Part shown: positions 8,937-17,454 of the stretch, in pieces | How the letters are laid out: each line of letters starts with the position of its first letter | Position numbering within the stretch: the stretch's first letter is position 1 | NCBI GenBank assembly: GCA_036734025.1 | Contig: DAIMZI010000007.1 | Location: forward strand, 54,081 to 118,080 | DNA from: DAIMZI01 sp036734025 | GTDB lineage: Bacteria; Pseudomonadota; Alphaproteobacteria; Rhizobiales; Rhodomicrobiaceae | Direction: 5' to 3' | DNA length: 64,000 nucleotides | The notes under the pieces: model-generated | The model's input: only the letters and a program-made list of their open reading frames with translations | Database searches by the model: none | What the model was told of the DNA's origin: nothing | Made by a program: the position numbers and the translations under genes

Positions 8937-9911
8937 ATGGTCTACTTGCAACTTGCTGCTGGGCTGATCCTGCTGGCGGTGTTCGGCGATGTGCTCGTGC
9001 GCGGTGCGGTCGGGGTTTCGCGCAAGCTTGGCATTCCGTCACTGGTCATCGGCCTGACGGTGGTGGCATTCGGGACCTCCGCGCCCGAACTTGTCGTGTC
9101 GCTGCAAGCGGCCCTGTCAGGTTCTCCGGGTATCGCGCTCGGCAATGTGGTCGGCAGCAATATCGCCAATGTCCTGCTTGCCCTCGGCCTGCCGGCAATA
9201 TTCGTCGCCACACGCCTCGATCAGGAGGGGCTCGACCGCAACACCTATTTCATGCTGGCGGTCAGCGTGCTTTTCGTGGGGCTATGCTTTTTCTCGCCGA
9301 TGAATGTCTGGGACAGCATGTTGCTTCTCGGCCTGCTGCTGGTCTTCCTGTGGGATACCGCGCGCCGAGCGTTGCGCAGCAAATCTGCGGCTGTTGCCGG
9401 CGATGAGGATGTCAGCGCGCTGCCCGGCCCGGTATGGTTTTCCAGTCTCGGGCTGCTCATCGGGCTGGTCGGCTTGCCATTCGCCGCCAATATGACGGTC
9501 GACAGCGCGTCCATGGTTGCGCGCACATGGGGTGTCTCGGAGACCGCCATCGGCCTTACGGTGGTGGCCCTTGGCACGTCGCTGCCCGAGATCACGACGA
9601 CCGTGCTTGCGGCCATTCGCGGTCATGGCGGTCTGGCGCTCGGCAATATCGTCGGAAGCAATGTGTTCAATCTGCTCGCCATAACCGGACTGACAGCCGC
9701 CGTCACGCCGCTGCCGATCCCGCGTGAACTCATCCTCATCGATGTATGGGTCATGCTCGCGGCCAGTATGGCGCTGCTGCCGTTTGTCATCTGGCACCTG
9801 AAGCTCGGCCGGCTGACCGGGGTCGTTTTCGTCTCGGCCTATGTCGGCTATATCTGGGTTATCTTCTCGTCCCAGAATCTGATCACGACGGCGAGCGCTT
9901 TCGGTCCTTGA
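8937..9911 (+). CDS. calcium/sodium antiporter (CaCA family), copy 1
   Basis: A 324-aa membrane protein of the YrbG-like Ca2+/cation antiporter group, predicted to exchange Ca2+ against Na+ or H+ across the inner membrane. It has the two inverted Na_Ca_ex halves. Half one carries the alpha-repeat FGTSAPELVVS and GNVVGSNIANVLL; half two carries LGTSLPEITTT and GNIVGSNVFNLL. About ten hydrophobic segments are visible, with a polar loop near residues 145-155 between the halves. A paralogue with the same architecture is encoded at 46694-47671. The gene stands alone after the gene-poor region and is followed by an SDR gene after 46 bases. Confidence 0.92.
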   Translation: MVYLQLAAGLILLAVFGDVLVRGAVGVSRKLGIPSLVIGLTVVAFGTSAPELVVSLQAALSGSPGIALGNVVGSNIANVLLALGLPAIFVATRLDQEGLDRNTYFMLAVSVLFVGLCFFSPMNVWDSMLLLGLLLVFLWDTARRALRSKSAAVAGDEDVSALPGPVWFSSLGLLIGLVGLPFAANMTVDSASMVARTWGVSETAIGLTVVALGTSLPEITTTVLAAIRGHGGLALGNIVGSNVFNLLAITGLTAAVTPLPIPRELILIDVWVMLAASMALLPFVIWHLKLGRLTGVVFVSAYVGYIWVIFSSQNLITTASAFGP

Positions 9912-9957
9912 TGAAATCTGCCGATTAAACGAGGGGTGGCATGACGGGCGCTGCACC

Positions 9958-10692
9958 ATGAGCACGGAGCGGCCCATAGCTCTGATAACCGGAGCAGGCG
10001 TCCGCATCGGCTGCGCCATTGCCCTGCGGCTCGCCGATGAAGGCTGGGATATCGGCGTCCATTACCGCGGCTCGCGCGAGGCTGCCGAGAAGGTTGCCGA
10101 ACAGGTTCGTTCGCGCGGCGTGCGCGCGGCACTGTTGCCCGCCGATCTGAGCGACATGGCAGCCTGCCAGACGCTCGTGCCCGCCTGCATCAACGCCCTT
10201 GGTGCCCCGCCGTGCGCGCTCATAAACAACGCGTCCATTTTTGTCGATGACAGGCTGGAGAACATGACGCCGGAGAGCTGGCGGGCGCATATCGACATCA
10301 ACCTGCACGCGCCGCTGCTACTTTCCCAGGTCTTTGCCGCCGCCCTGCCTGACGGGCAAAGCGGCAATATCGTCAATCTCATCGACCAGCGCGTGTGGCG
10401 GTTACGGCCCGATTTCTTCTCCTACACGATTGCCAAATCGGCGCTTTGGACGGCCACCCGCACCATGGCGCTCGCGCTTGCACCGCGCATCCGCGTGAAC
10501 GGCATCGGGCCAGGGCCGGTGCTCGCCAACCCCTATCAGTCCGAGGCCGATTTCGCCGAGGAATGGGCCTCCACCCCGCTGCGCCGCGGCGCTGCGCCTG
10601 AAGAGATCGCCGGCGCGGTCGTCTATATCCTTGGCACGCCGGCCCTGACCGGCCAGATGATCGCGCTCGACGGCGGTCAGCACCTGATCTGA
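9958..10692 (+). CDS. short-chain dehydrogenase, FolM / pteridine-reductase-like
   Basis: A 244-aa NAD(P)-dependent oxidoreductase with a Rossmann fold. The nucleotide motif TGAGVRIGCAIA has the Arg that marks FolM and PTR1-like pteridine reductases (TGxxxRxG). INNAS matches the NNAG-type motif. The catalytic region reads NLIDQR followed by YTIAK: the YxxxK pair is present, but the usual catalytic Ser position is occupied by Asp, as in PTR1. The C-terminus ends in the ALDGGQHL motif common to SDRs. The likely role is reduction of dihydrofolate or dihydromonapterin, but this is inferred from motifs only. No folate genes adjoin it; folA is far away at 41.1 kb. Confidence 0.82.
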   Translation: MSTERPIALITGAGVRIGCAIALRLADEGWDIGVHYRGSREAAEKVAEQVRSRGVRAALLPADLSDMAACQTLVPACINALGAPPCALINNASIFVDDRLENMTPESWRAHIDINLHAPLLLSQVFAAALPDGQSGNIVNLIDQRVWRLRPDFFSYTIAKSALWTATRTMALALAPRIRVNGIGPGPVLANPYQSEADFAEEWASTPLRRGAAPEEIAGAVVYILGTPALTGQMIALDGGQHLI

Positions 10693-11203
10693 TACAGGCT
10701 GAACGAGCGGGATCTGCCGTTGATGTGGCGCTCCTGCACCGGCTGCTGCTGCGCCCCATGGCGCTTGCCGTCTTGTCCGTCGGCATCAAGGGCGCGATAG
10801 CCCCCCCCACTCAATAACCTTCTGTTTTCATTCGCGAAATGCCTGACCGGCCGGAGCCCCGCGCTTCGCGGAGGCCAGCTCGACGTGGCGGCAGCGCTTT
10901 TGTCCTGCCCATACGCGTTTACCATGCCCGCCATATCCCAGAGAAATACATCATTTCCCAACTTGCATCCATTGACTCCCATAAAAACCCATGATATCCC
11001 ATCTATGCCCGTTCGGAAGGGTGATTCGAGGGGAAGGGTCTTGATCGCAACCCTTTGCCGGGCCGCGGGAGCGGACCTTTCTCCTCGACACCTGTCGCGC
11101 CTGCGATCTTTGCAGGCTTGGCGAGCGCCTCGCATTGACGGGTTCACCGCCGTGTTGCGGCCTGAAGGTCCAGGGTAGATGGCTGGCGCGGCTCGGAGCG
11201 GAG
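10693..11203. promoter_or_regulatory. leader and promoter region of the dcw operon
   Basis: About 510 bases without a gene between the SDR and mraZ. It contains the MraZ box array listed separately, and within it a plausible sigma-70 -35 TTGACT (10972-10977) with a 17-base spacer to a weak -10 TATCCC (10995-11000). Roughly 200 bases of leader would separate this from the mraZ start. Frames through this stretch look non-coding. Confidence 0.5.
10936..11011 (-). promoter_or_regulatory. array of MraZ-type TGGGN operator repeats
   Basis: On the minus strand TGGGA/TGGGT units lie at 10997-11001, 10987-10991 and 10977-10981 with exact 5-base spacers. A degenerate TGGAT follows at 10967-10971, and further TGGGA units lie at 10956-10960 and 10936-10940. 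The 10-base periodicity puts the units on one face of the helix. MraZ is known to bind TGGGN direct repeats separated by 5 bases at the dcw promoter in E. coli, so this is probably the autoregulatory operator of mraZ. Confidence 0.75.
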
Positions 11204-11692
11204 ATGGACGAGTTTGCTGGCAGGCACGAAAATAGGGTTGACGCCAAGGGCCGGGTTTCGGTCCCCTCGTCATTCCGCGCAGTCCTCACCAAGGACGGTG
11301 CTGAAGAAATATTTTGCTATCCACACCCCGAGCGGCGCTGTCTCGAAGCTGGAGGCAACCGTCTGGTCGCAAAGATTCACGCGATACTGGAAGAATTTCC
11401 CGTGCTCTCCCAGGAGCGCGAAGATCTCGCCACATTTTATTTTGGCGAATCCGAGAAGCTCAAAGTGGACGCCGACGGGCGCACCGTGCTGCCCAAGCGT
11501 CTCAAGGATCACGCCGGCATCGACGCCCAGGCCGTTTTCGTTGGTCTCGGCGATAAATTCCAGATTTGGGAAGCCAGCGAATATGAAGCATTCCGGGGCG
11601 AAGCGCGCGAGCGTGCGCGCGGCCTCAGACAGCAGCTCGGCGCGGGGGGGCGCATCGCAAGCGCCCGGGGCGAAGAGGCACGGGAGCAATGA
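11204..11692 (+). CDS. mraZ: transcriptional regulator MraZ
   Basis: A 162-aa AbrB-fold DNA-binding protein and first gene of the dcw cluster, where it represses its own operon. It has the two SpoVT/AbrB-like halves: GRHENRVDAKGRVSVPSSFR (residues 5-24) and KLKVDADGRTVLPKRLK in the middle. The start at ATG 11204 follows a GGAG at 11195-11198 and gives the family's usual N-terminus; the frame opens earlier at 11135. The stop overlaps the rsmH start as ATGA. The TGGGN array 200-270 bases upstream is its probable operator. Confidence 0.95.
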   Translation: MDEFAGRHENRVDAKGRVSVPSSFRAVLTKDGAEEIFCYPHPERRCLEAGGNRLVAKIHAILEEFPVLSQEREDLATFYFGESEKLKVDADGRTVLPKRLKDHAGIDAQAVFVGLGDKFQIWEASEYEAFRGEARERARGLRQQLGAGGRIASARGEEAREQ

Positions 11693-12732
11693 CGCGCCGC
11701 GGCAAGGGAGAGGGCGCCCAAGCCGCTGGCGGACTGGCGCGTCATGTTCCCGTGCTCCTTTTCGAGGTGCTGAGGGCGCTGGCGCCCCGGGACGGCGAAC
11801 GTTTCATTGACGGCACATTCGGCGCGGGCGGCTATTCGCGCGCGGTCCTCGGCGCGGCCTCATGCGATGTGCTGGCGATCGACCGAGATCCCGATGCTGT
11901 GGCTGGCGCTCACGCACTGAAAGCAGAATTTCCGGATCGGTTCGATATCTTCGAAGGGCGCTTTGGCGATATTGCCGATATCGCTTCGCGCTGCGATTTC
12001 AGCCCCCATGGCGTGGTGCTGGATATCGGCGTTTCCTCCATGCAGCTCGATGAGCCCCAGCGCGGCTTTTCCTTTCGTGATGACGGCCCGCTCGACATGC
12101 GCATGTCGCGTTCCGGCCCCAGCGCGGCGGATGCGGTGAACCAGCTCGAGGAAGCCGAACTCAGCCAGATCTTGCGCTTCTACGGCGAAGAGAAGCGCGC
12201 ACGTGCCATCGCCCGCGCCATCGTTGCCGAGCGGGAGGAGGCGCCGCTGCGCACGACAGGCGATCTGGCGGGTCTGGTCGAGCGTGTGCTCGGTCGGCGC
12301 CATGATGATCCCAGGCACCCCGCCACGCGCACATTCCAGGCGCTGCGCATCTACATCAATGACGAGCTGGGCGAACTGGCGCAGGGGCTTGCCGGCGCTG
12401 AAACCATCCTGCCCAAAGGCGGGCGGCTGGTGGTCGTCACGTTCCATTCGCTCGAAGACCGGATCGTCAAGCGCTTTTTTGCCGAGCGTAGCGGCCGGCA
12501 GGCAAGACCCTCGCGTTATCTTCCCGACGCGCCGGCCGGGCCACAGGCAAGCTTCGAGGTGCCGCGCGGACAGCCCGTGACGCCGCAAGCCGAAGAGATC
12601 GCGAGCAATCCACGGGCTCGCTCTGCCCGGCTGCGTTTTGGCGTGCGCACCGCCAACTCGCCCATTGCTCTGAACGAAGCAGGTCTTGGGCTTGTGCGTC
12701 CGCGCGCCAGCGGGCCGGGGGAGCTTCGATGA
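11689..12732 (+). CDS. rsmH: 16S rRNA (cytosine-1402-N4)-methyltransferase RsmH
   Basis: A 347-aa S-adenosylmethionine-dependent methyltransferase (MraW) that modifies C1402 in the 16S rRNA decoding centre. Motif I is DGTFGAGGYSRA, followed by AIDRDPDA. Further family marks are LDIGVSSMQLD, RGFSFRDDGPLDMRMS and the C-terminal VVTFHSLEDRIVKRFF. The length and order match the family. It overlaps mraZ by 4 bases and is followed by ftsL after 64 bases. Confidence 0.96.
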   Translation: MTRRGKGEGAQAAGGLARHVPVLLFEVLRALAPRDGERFIDGTFGAGGYSRAVLGAASCDVLAIDRDPDAVAGAHALKAEFPDRFDIFEGRFGDIADIASRCDFSPHGVVLDIGVSSMQLDEPQRGFSFRDDGPLDMRMSRSGPSAADAVNQLEEAELSQILRFYGEEKRARAIARAIVAEREEAPLRTTGDLAGLVERVLGRRHDDPRHPATRTFQALRIYINDELGELAQGLAGAETILPKGGRLVVVTFHSLEDRIVKRFFAERSGRQARPSRYLPDAPAGPQASFEVPRGQPVTPQAEEIASNPRARSARLRFGVRTANSPIALNEAGLGLVRPRASGPGELR

Positions 12733-12796
12733 GGGATTGTTTACCAAAGCGGCGCAAGCTGGCGCGCCGGTCATTCAACAAGTGGTTCAAACCGTG

Positions 12797-13084
12797 ATGC
12801 GTATCGTCAACATGATATTGGCGTGCACCCTCGTGGGGCTCCTGCTGCTCAATTACGGGCTCAAGCACGAGGTGCGCGAAATGGAGCGCGAGGCCGGCGC
12901 AAAGGCAAGAATGATTGCCGAGAATACGGCCGCGCTCGGTGTATTGCGCGCGGAACTGAGCTATCTGAGCCGGCCTGAGCGGCTGGAAGCGCTGGCGCGA
13001 GGTCCGCTTGGCCTGCGCTCCCCATCGCCGGAGCAGGTCATTCCCTATGGCGAGTTCATGGGTGAGCGGGAGACCGGACAATGA
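12797..13084 (+). CDS. ftsL: cell division protein FtsL
   Basis: A 95-aa bitopic membrane protein of the divisome. It has a short cytoplasmic start, one transmembrane helix (about residues 4-22, MILACTLVGLLLLNYGLK) and a periplasmic coiled coil (about 25-65), ending with the LSRPERLEALARGPLGL segment common in FtsL. It acts with FtsB and FtsQ to activate FtsWI. The frame is open from 12686, but ATG 12797 gives the short N-terminus usual for alphaproteobacterial FtsL. No strong SD is seen. It overlaps ftsI by 4 bases. Position and topology carry the call, since FtsL sequences diverge strongly. Confidence 0.85.
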   Translation: MRIVNMILACTLVGLLLLNYGLKHEVREMEREAGAKARMIAENTAALGVLRAELSYLSRPERLEALARGPLGLRSPSPEQVIPYGEFMGERETGQ

Positions 13085-14760
13085 CCCGCATCGGCGCCGA
13101 CGCTCATATCCACTCGGCAGCACTTCGCCGTGTCCGCTCGGGCGGCGTGCGCCTCGTCATGGCGATGGGGTTGCTGGTCACATGCTTCGCCGGGATTGCG
13201 GCGCAATTGCTTGTGCTCGGCCTTGCCCCGGCTCAGCCCCTGCGGATCGCCTCTTATCAGACAACAATCGAGCATACCCGCTCGCGTCCCGACATTCTCG
13301 ATCGCAGCGGACGGCTGCTCGCCAGCGATCTGCCGGTTTACTGGCTTTATGCCGACCCAAGCCGGGTGATCGACGCCGACACCGCCGCAGAACGGCTGGC
13401 CGAGGTGCTGCCCGGGCGCGATGTCCCGGCCTTGCGCAAGCTTCTTGCGGGCGAGGGCCGCTTCGTCTGGCTGCACCGTGGGCTGACGCCAGCGCAGGCC
13501 GAGCGCGTCCACCGGCTGGGGCTTCCCGGGCTCGGCATGTTCCTGGAAAATCAGCGGGTCTACCCCGCAGGCGCGAGCGCGGTGCATGTGCTGGGCCATG
13601 CCGATGTCGATAATCGCGGGGTTGCAGGCATGGAAGCCTATATCGACGCCCACCCCGAGATCGTCATCCCGGCGCGCGGCGACGATGAGCGCCCGAGCGT
13701 GCGTCTGTCGCTCGATCTTGGCGTGCAGCACATTGTCGATGAGGAGTTGCGGACCGCGCTTGAGACCTATGACGCGCTTGCTGCCCTTGGTGTCGTGATG
13801 GATGTGCGCACCGGCGAAGTGCTCGCCCTCACGTCACTGCCGTCCTATGATCCGAACCGGCGCGAGGCTTCGCTGCTGCCGGGGCGTCACAACCGGCTGA
13901 TTGCCGATACCTACGAACTGGGTTCGGTCTTCAAGACGTTCACCGTCGCGCTGGGCCTCGACCGCGACATCGTCAGGCTTGATGACCGCTATGACATCAA
14001 GACGCCGCTCGATGTCGGCGGGTTCAGGCTCGCCGACGCCTATGCCCGCCAGCAATATGCGACGATTTCGGAGATCTTCATCCGCTCATCAAACACCGGC
14101 GCGGCGCGGCTTGCGCTTGATATCGGCGGCTACTGGCAGCGTGACTTCTTCAGCCGGCTGAATCTGCTGGAGCGCGCCACCAGCGAACTGGGGCCGACGG
14201 CGCAGCCGCTGGTGCCTCAGGTCTGGCGCGAGGCCAATACGGTAACGGCGTCATACGGCCATGGCATTGCGGTTGCGCCATTGTCCTTTGCTGCTGCGGC
14301 CGCGGCGCTGGTCAATGACGGGCGCCTTGTTCCGCCGACCTTCCTGCCGCGCGGGCGCGATGCCGCCGATGCGCTGGCCGTGCGCGTTCTCAAGCCCGAG
14401 ACCGGCAGCATCATCGTCGATCTCCTGCGCCTCAATGTCACCAGGGGCACCGGCCGGCGCGCGGCTGTGCCGGGCTACCGGGTCGGCGGCAAGACCGGCA
14501 CGGCCAACAAGCCCCGACCCGGCGGCTATCATGACGACAAGGTGCTTGGTGTCTTTTTCGCCGCTTTTCCCATGGATGATCCGCAATATCTGGTATTCGT
14601 CATGCTCGATGAACCCAAGGGGACGCACGAGACCGGCGGCCGCAATGAAGCTGCGTGGAATGCAGCGCCGTCAGCGGGGCGCATAATCGCGCGCGCCGCG
14701 CCATTGCTGGGCGTCGCGCCCGATGCGTCGTTTGACGAAAGGTCCGCAGCCTCTTATTAG
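13081..14760 (+). CDS. ftsI: peptidoglycan D,D-transpeptidase FtsI (PBP3)
   Basis: A 559-aa class B penicillin-binding protein that crosslinks septal peptidoglycan. One transmembrane helix lies at about residues 22-48, then the pedestal domain with RSRPDILDRSGRLLA, then the transpeptidase domain. The active serine motif is S282-V-F-K285, the second motif is SSN (IRSSNTG), and the third is GKTGTANK. The size is normal. It starts by ATGA overlap with ftsL and is followed by murE after 50 bases, as in other proteobacteria. Its SEDS partner FtsW is encoded further down the same cluster. Confidence 0.96.
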   Translation: MTRIGADAHIHSAALRRVRSGGVRLVMAMGLLVTCFAGIAAQLLVLGLAPAQPLRIASYQTTIEHTRSRPDILDRSGRLLASDLPVYWLYADPSRVIDADTAAERLAEVLPGRDVPALRKLLAGEGRFVWLHRGLTPAQAERVHRLGLPGLGMFLENQRVYPAGASAVHVLGHADVDNRGVAGMEAYIDAHPEIVIPARGDDERPSVRLSLDLGVQHIVDEELRTALETYDALAALGVVMDVRTGEVLALTSLPSYDPNRREASLLPGRHNRLIADTYELGSVFKTFTVALGLDRDIVRLDDRYDIKTPLDVGGFRLADAYARQQYATISEIFIRSSNTGAARLALDIGGYWQRDFFSRLNLLERATSELGPTAQPLVPQVWREANTVTASYGHGIAVAPLSFAAAAAALVNDGRLVPPTFLPRGRDAADALAVRVLKPETGSIIVDLLRLNVTRGTGRRAAVPGYRVGGKTGTANKPRPGGYHDDKVLGVFFAAFPMDDPQYLVFVMLDEPKGTHETGGRNEAAWNAAPSAGRIIARAAPLLGVAPDASFDERSAASY

Positions 14761-14810
14761 ATTTGGCTGACGTGGTGAGGGAGCGGTCTCCGGCGAGACC
14801 CTGAACAACA

Positions 14811-16298
14811 ATGAAATTGAGCGAACTCGCAGATGGCGTGATCCCGGCGCTCGCGCACGGCCATTCGGGTGCTGATGTCGAGATCACGGGCCTGACCTCC
14901 GACAGCCGTGCCGTTGCGCCGGGTTTCGTCTTCGCCGCCTTGCCGGGCACACGAGCCGATGGCGCGGCGTTCATACCAGCGGCGCTTGCAGCCGGAGCGG
15001 CCTGCGTGCTCATGGCCGATGACGCCGAGTGGGCGGGCGAACCCGCACATGTGCCGGTACTGCGAGTGCGTGAGCCGCGCCGGGCTCTGGCGCTCATGGC
15101 GGCGCGGTTTCACCCAGAGCAGCCCGGCGTGATAGCCGCCATCACGGGCACGAACGGCAAGACCTCCGTCGCTTCTTTCCTGCGCCAGATCTGGCTGGCG
15201 GACGGCCGGCACGCCGCAAGCATCGGCACACTGGGCGTCGCCACGCCGGCGGGCACGAAGCCACTGCGCCACACCACGCCCGAGCCGGTGGAATTGCATT
15301 CGATCCTTGCGGAGCTGGCGCGCGCGGGCATTACCCATATGGCGCTGGAAGCCTCCAGCCACGGGCTCGCCCAACACCGGCTCGACGGCGTGCGCCTGAG
15401 TGCCGGCGCGTTCACCAACATCACCCGCGACCACCTCGATTATCATCCCGATTTCGAGAGCTATCTTGCGGCCAAGCTGCGGCTGTTCAACGATCTTCTC
15501 GGCAAGGGAGCGCCAGCGGTCATCGACGCCGACAGGCCCGAGGCCGAAGGGCTGGCCGAAACCTTCAGGGCGCAGGGGCTGGCGGTCTGGCGCGTCGGGC
15601 GCGCGGGCGATGTCGTGCGGCTGGAAGGGCTCGAAGCCGAGGCTCACACCCAGCGCCTGACAATCAGGTATGACGGCGAGCTTCACCGGGTGCGGCTTCC
15701 TCTGGCCGGCACGTTTCAGGTCAGCAATGCCCTGGTTGCCAGCGGGCTGGCACTGGCCACGGGCACGCCGCCGGAAATTGTATTCGCTGCGCTCGAGCGG
15801 CTTCAGGGAGCCTGCGGGCGGCTGGAATTCATGGGCGGCCCGCGAACCGGCGGCGGCGTCTTCATCGACTACGCCCACACACCCGATGCGCTGGCAAGCG
15901 CGCTTGGCGCCCTGCGCCCGTTCGCCAGGGGCCGGCTCAATGTCGTATTCGGTTGCGGCGGTGATCGCGATCGCGGCAAACGTCCGCAAATGGGGGCAGT
16001 CGCGCAACAGCTTGCGGACAGAATCTACGTGACCGACGATAACCCGCGCAGCGAAGACCCATCCGTGATAAGGCAAGAAATCATGGCAAGTGCAACCCGC
16101 GCGTGTGAAATCGCCTGCAGGCAAACGGCTATCCATCAGGCGGTGAGCGAGTTGCGCGACGGTGATGTTTTGCTGGTTGCCGGCAAGGGGCATGAAACGG
16201 GACAGATCATCGGGGCGCAGACCCTGCCGTTTTCCGATCATGACGCGGTGCGCTCGGCACTTGCCATGGCGGACCGGGGCAGCGCCGCGATCAGGTGA
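14811..16298 (+). CDS. murE: UDP-MurNAc-L-Ala-D-Glu: meso-diaminopimelate ligase MurE
   Basis: A 495-aa Mur ligase that adds the third stem-peptide residue in the cytoplasm. The ATP-binding P-loop reads ITGTNGKTSVASF. The central domain has the TTPEPVELH and EASSHGLAQHRLDG motifs, and the C-terminal domain carries DDNPRSEDP, whose DNPR motif marks enzymes that use meso-diaminopimelate rather than lysine. The length is normal, so there is no MurE-MurF fusion. The expected next gene murF is absent: mraY starts 62 bases downstream. Confidence 0.96.
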   Translation: MKLSELADGVIPALAHGHSGADVEITGLTSDSRAVAPGFVFAALPGTRADGAAFIPAALAAGAACVLMADDAEWAGEPAHVPVLRVREPRRALALMAARFHPEQPGVIAAITGTNGKTSVASFLRQIWLADGRHAASIGTLGVATPAGTKPLRHTTPEPVELHSILAELARAGITHMALEASSHGLAQHRLDGVRLSAGAFTNITRDHLDYHPDFESYLAAKLRLFNDLLGKGAPAVIDADRPEAEGLAETFRAQGLAVWRVGRAGDVVRLEGLEAEAHTQRLTIRYDGELHRVRLPLAGTFQVSNALVASGLALATGTPPEIVFAALERLQGACGRLEFMGGPRTGGGVFIDYAHTPDALASALGALRPFARGRLNVVFGCGGDRDRGKRPQMGAVAQQLADRIYVTDDNPRSEDPSVIRQEIMASATRACEIACRQTAIHQAVSELRDGDVLLVAGKGHETGQIIGAQTLPFSDHDAVRSALAMADRGSAAIR

Positions 16299-16360
16299 TC
16301 TCGGGCCGGCCCCGATCCATCGGGACCTGGATGTTCGATAGCGGGCGGAGACAGTGAGGA

Positions 16361-17446
16361 ATGCTATATCTGCTGGTTGAACTCAGCCATATATCGCCGG
16401 TCTTCAATGTCTTCCGCTACATCACGTTTCGCACCGGCGGCGCGATCATGACCGCGCTGCTCGTCGTGTTCATGTTCGGCCCCGGTCTCATCAACACGCT
16501 GCGGCTGCGCCAGGGCAAGGGCCAGCCAATCCGCGAAGATGGCCCGCAGAACCATCTGCTCACCAAACAGGGCACGCCGACCATGGGCGGCCTGATGATC
16601 CTGCTGGGCGTGGGCGTGGCGACGATCCTGTGGGCCAACCTTGCCAACCGCTATGTCTGGGTCGTGCTCGCCGTCACGCTCAGCTTCGGCACGATCGGCT
16701 TCATCGATGATTTCCTGAAGGTCACGAAGCGCACCAGCGCCGGCTTTTCCGGCCGCGTCAAGCTGGTGCTGGAACTGCTCATAGCTGGTATCGCCGCCTA
16801 TTCCATCATGATGATCGGCGAAGCGGGCTTCTCCTCATCGCTTGCCATTCCGTTCTTCAAGGACGTGCTGGTCGATCTGGGGCCGCTGTTCATCGTCCTC
16901 GGCGTGTTCGTCATCGCTGGCGCGGGCAATGCTGTGAACCTCACGGACGGGCTGGACGGGCTGGCAATCGTGCCGGTGATGGTCGCGGCGGCGGCCTTCG
17001 GCATAATCTCCTATCTGGTCGGCAACGCCATGTTCGCCGATTATCTTCAGGTTCATTTCGTCGCGGGCACGGGCGAGCTTGCGGTCGTGTGCGGGGCGCT
17101 GGTCGGCGCGGGACTGGGGTTCTTGTGGTTCAACGCGCCGCCGGCGATGATCTTCATGGGCGATACCGGATCGCTGGCGCTCGGCGGGGCGCTGGGCGCG
17201 ATCGCGGTGGCCACCAAGCATGAAATCGTGCTCGCCATCATCGGCGGGCTGTTCGTGCTGGAAACCTTGTCGGTCATCGTGCAGGTCATCTCCTTTCGCC
17301 TGACGGGCAAACGCGTATTCCGCATGGCGCCGCTGCACCATCATTTCGAGCAGAAGGGCTGGGCCGAGGCCACTGTCGTCGTCAGGTTCTGGATAATTTC
17401 TGTGGTGCTCGCGCTGGTCGGCTTGTCAACACTGAAACTACGTTAG
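16361..17446 (+). CDS. mraY: phospho-N-acetylmuramoyl-pentapeptide-transferase MraY
   Basis: A 361-aa polytopic inner-membrane enzyme that transfers phospho-MurNAc-pentapeptide to undecaprenyl phosphate, making lipid I. About ten transmembrane helices are visible. Family signatures include GTPTMGGLMIL near the N-terminus, FIDDFLKVTKR, NLTDGLDGLA and MGDTGSLALGGALG, plus the C-terminal MAPLHHHFEQKGW. GTGAGGA just before the ATG supplies a ribosome binding site. It is followed by murD after 8 bases. Confidence 0.97.
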   Translation: MLYLLVELSHISPVFNVFRYITFRTGGAIMTALLVVFMFGPGLINTLRLRQGKGQPIREDGPQNHLLTKQGTPTMGGLMILLGVGVATILWANLANRYVWVVLAVTLSFGTIGFIDDFLKVTKRTSAGFSGRVKLVLELLIAGIAAYSIMMIGEAGFSSSLAIPFFKDVLVDLGPLFIVLGVFVIAGAGNAVNLTDGLDGLAIVPVMVAAAAFGIISYLVGNAMFADYLQVHFVAGTGELAVVCGALVGAGLGFLWFNAPPAMIFMGDTGSLALGGALGAIAVATKHEIVLAIIGGLFVLETLSVIVQVISFRLTGKRVFRMAPLHHHFEQKGWAEATVVVRFWIISVVLALVGLSTLKLR

Positions 17447-17454
17447 GATAACGC

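Noticed and set aside
14757..16241. 494-aa frame on the minus strand
   Set aside because: Antisense to murE, whose motifs are all intact.
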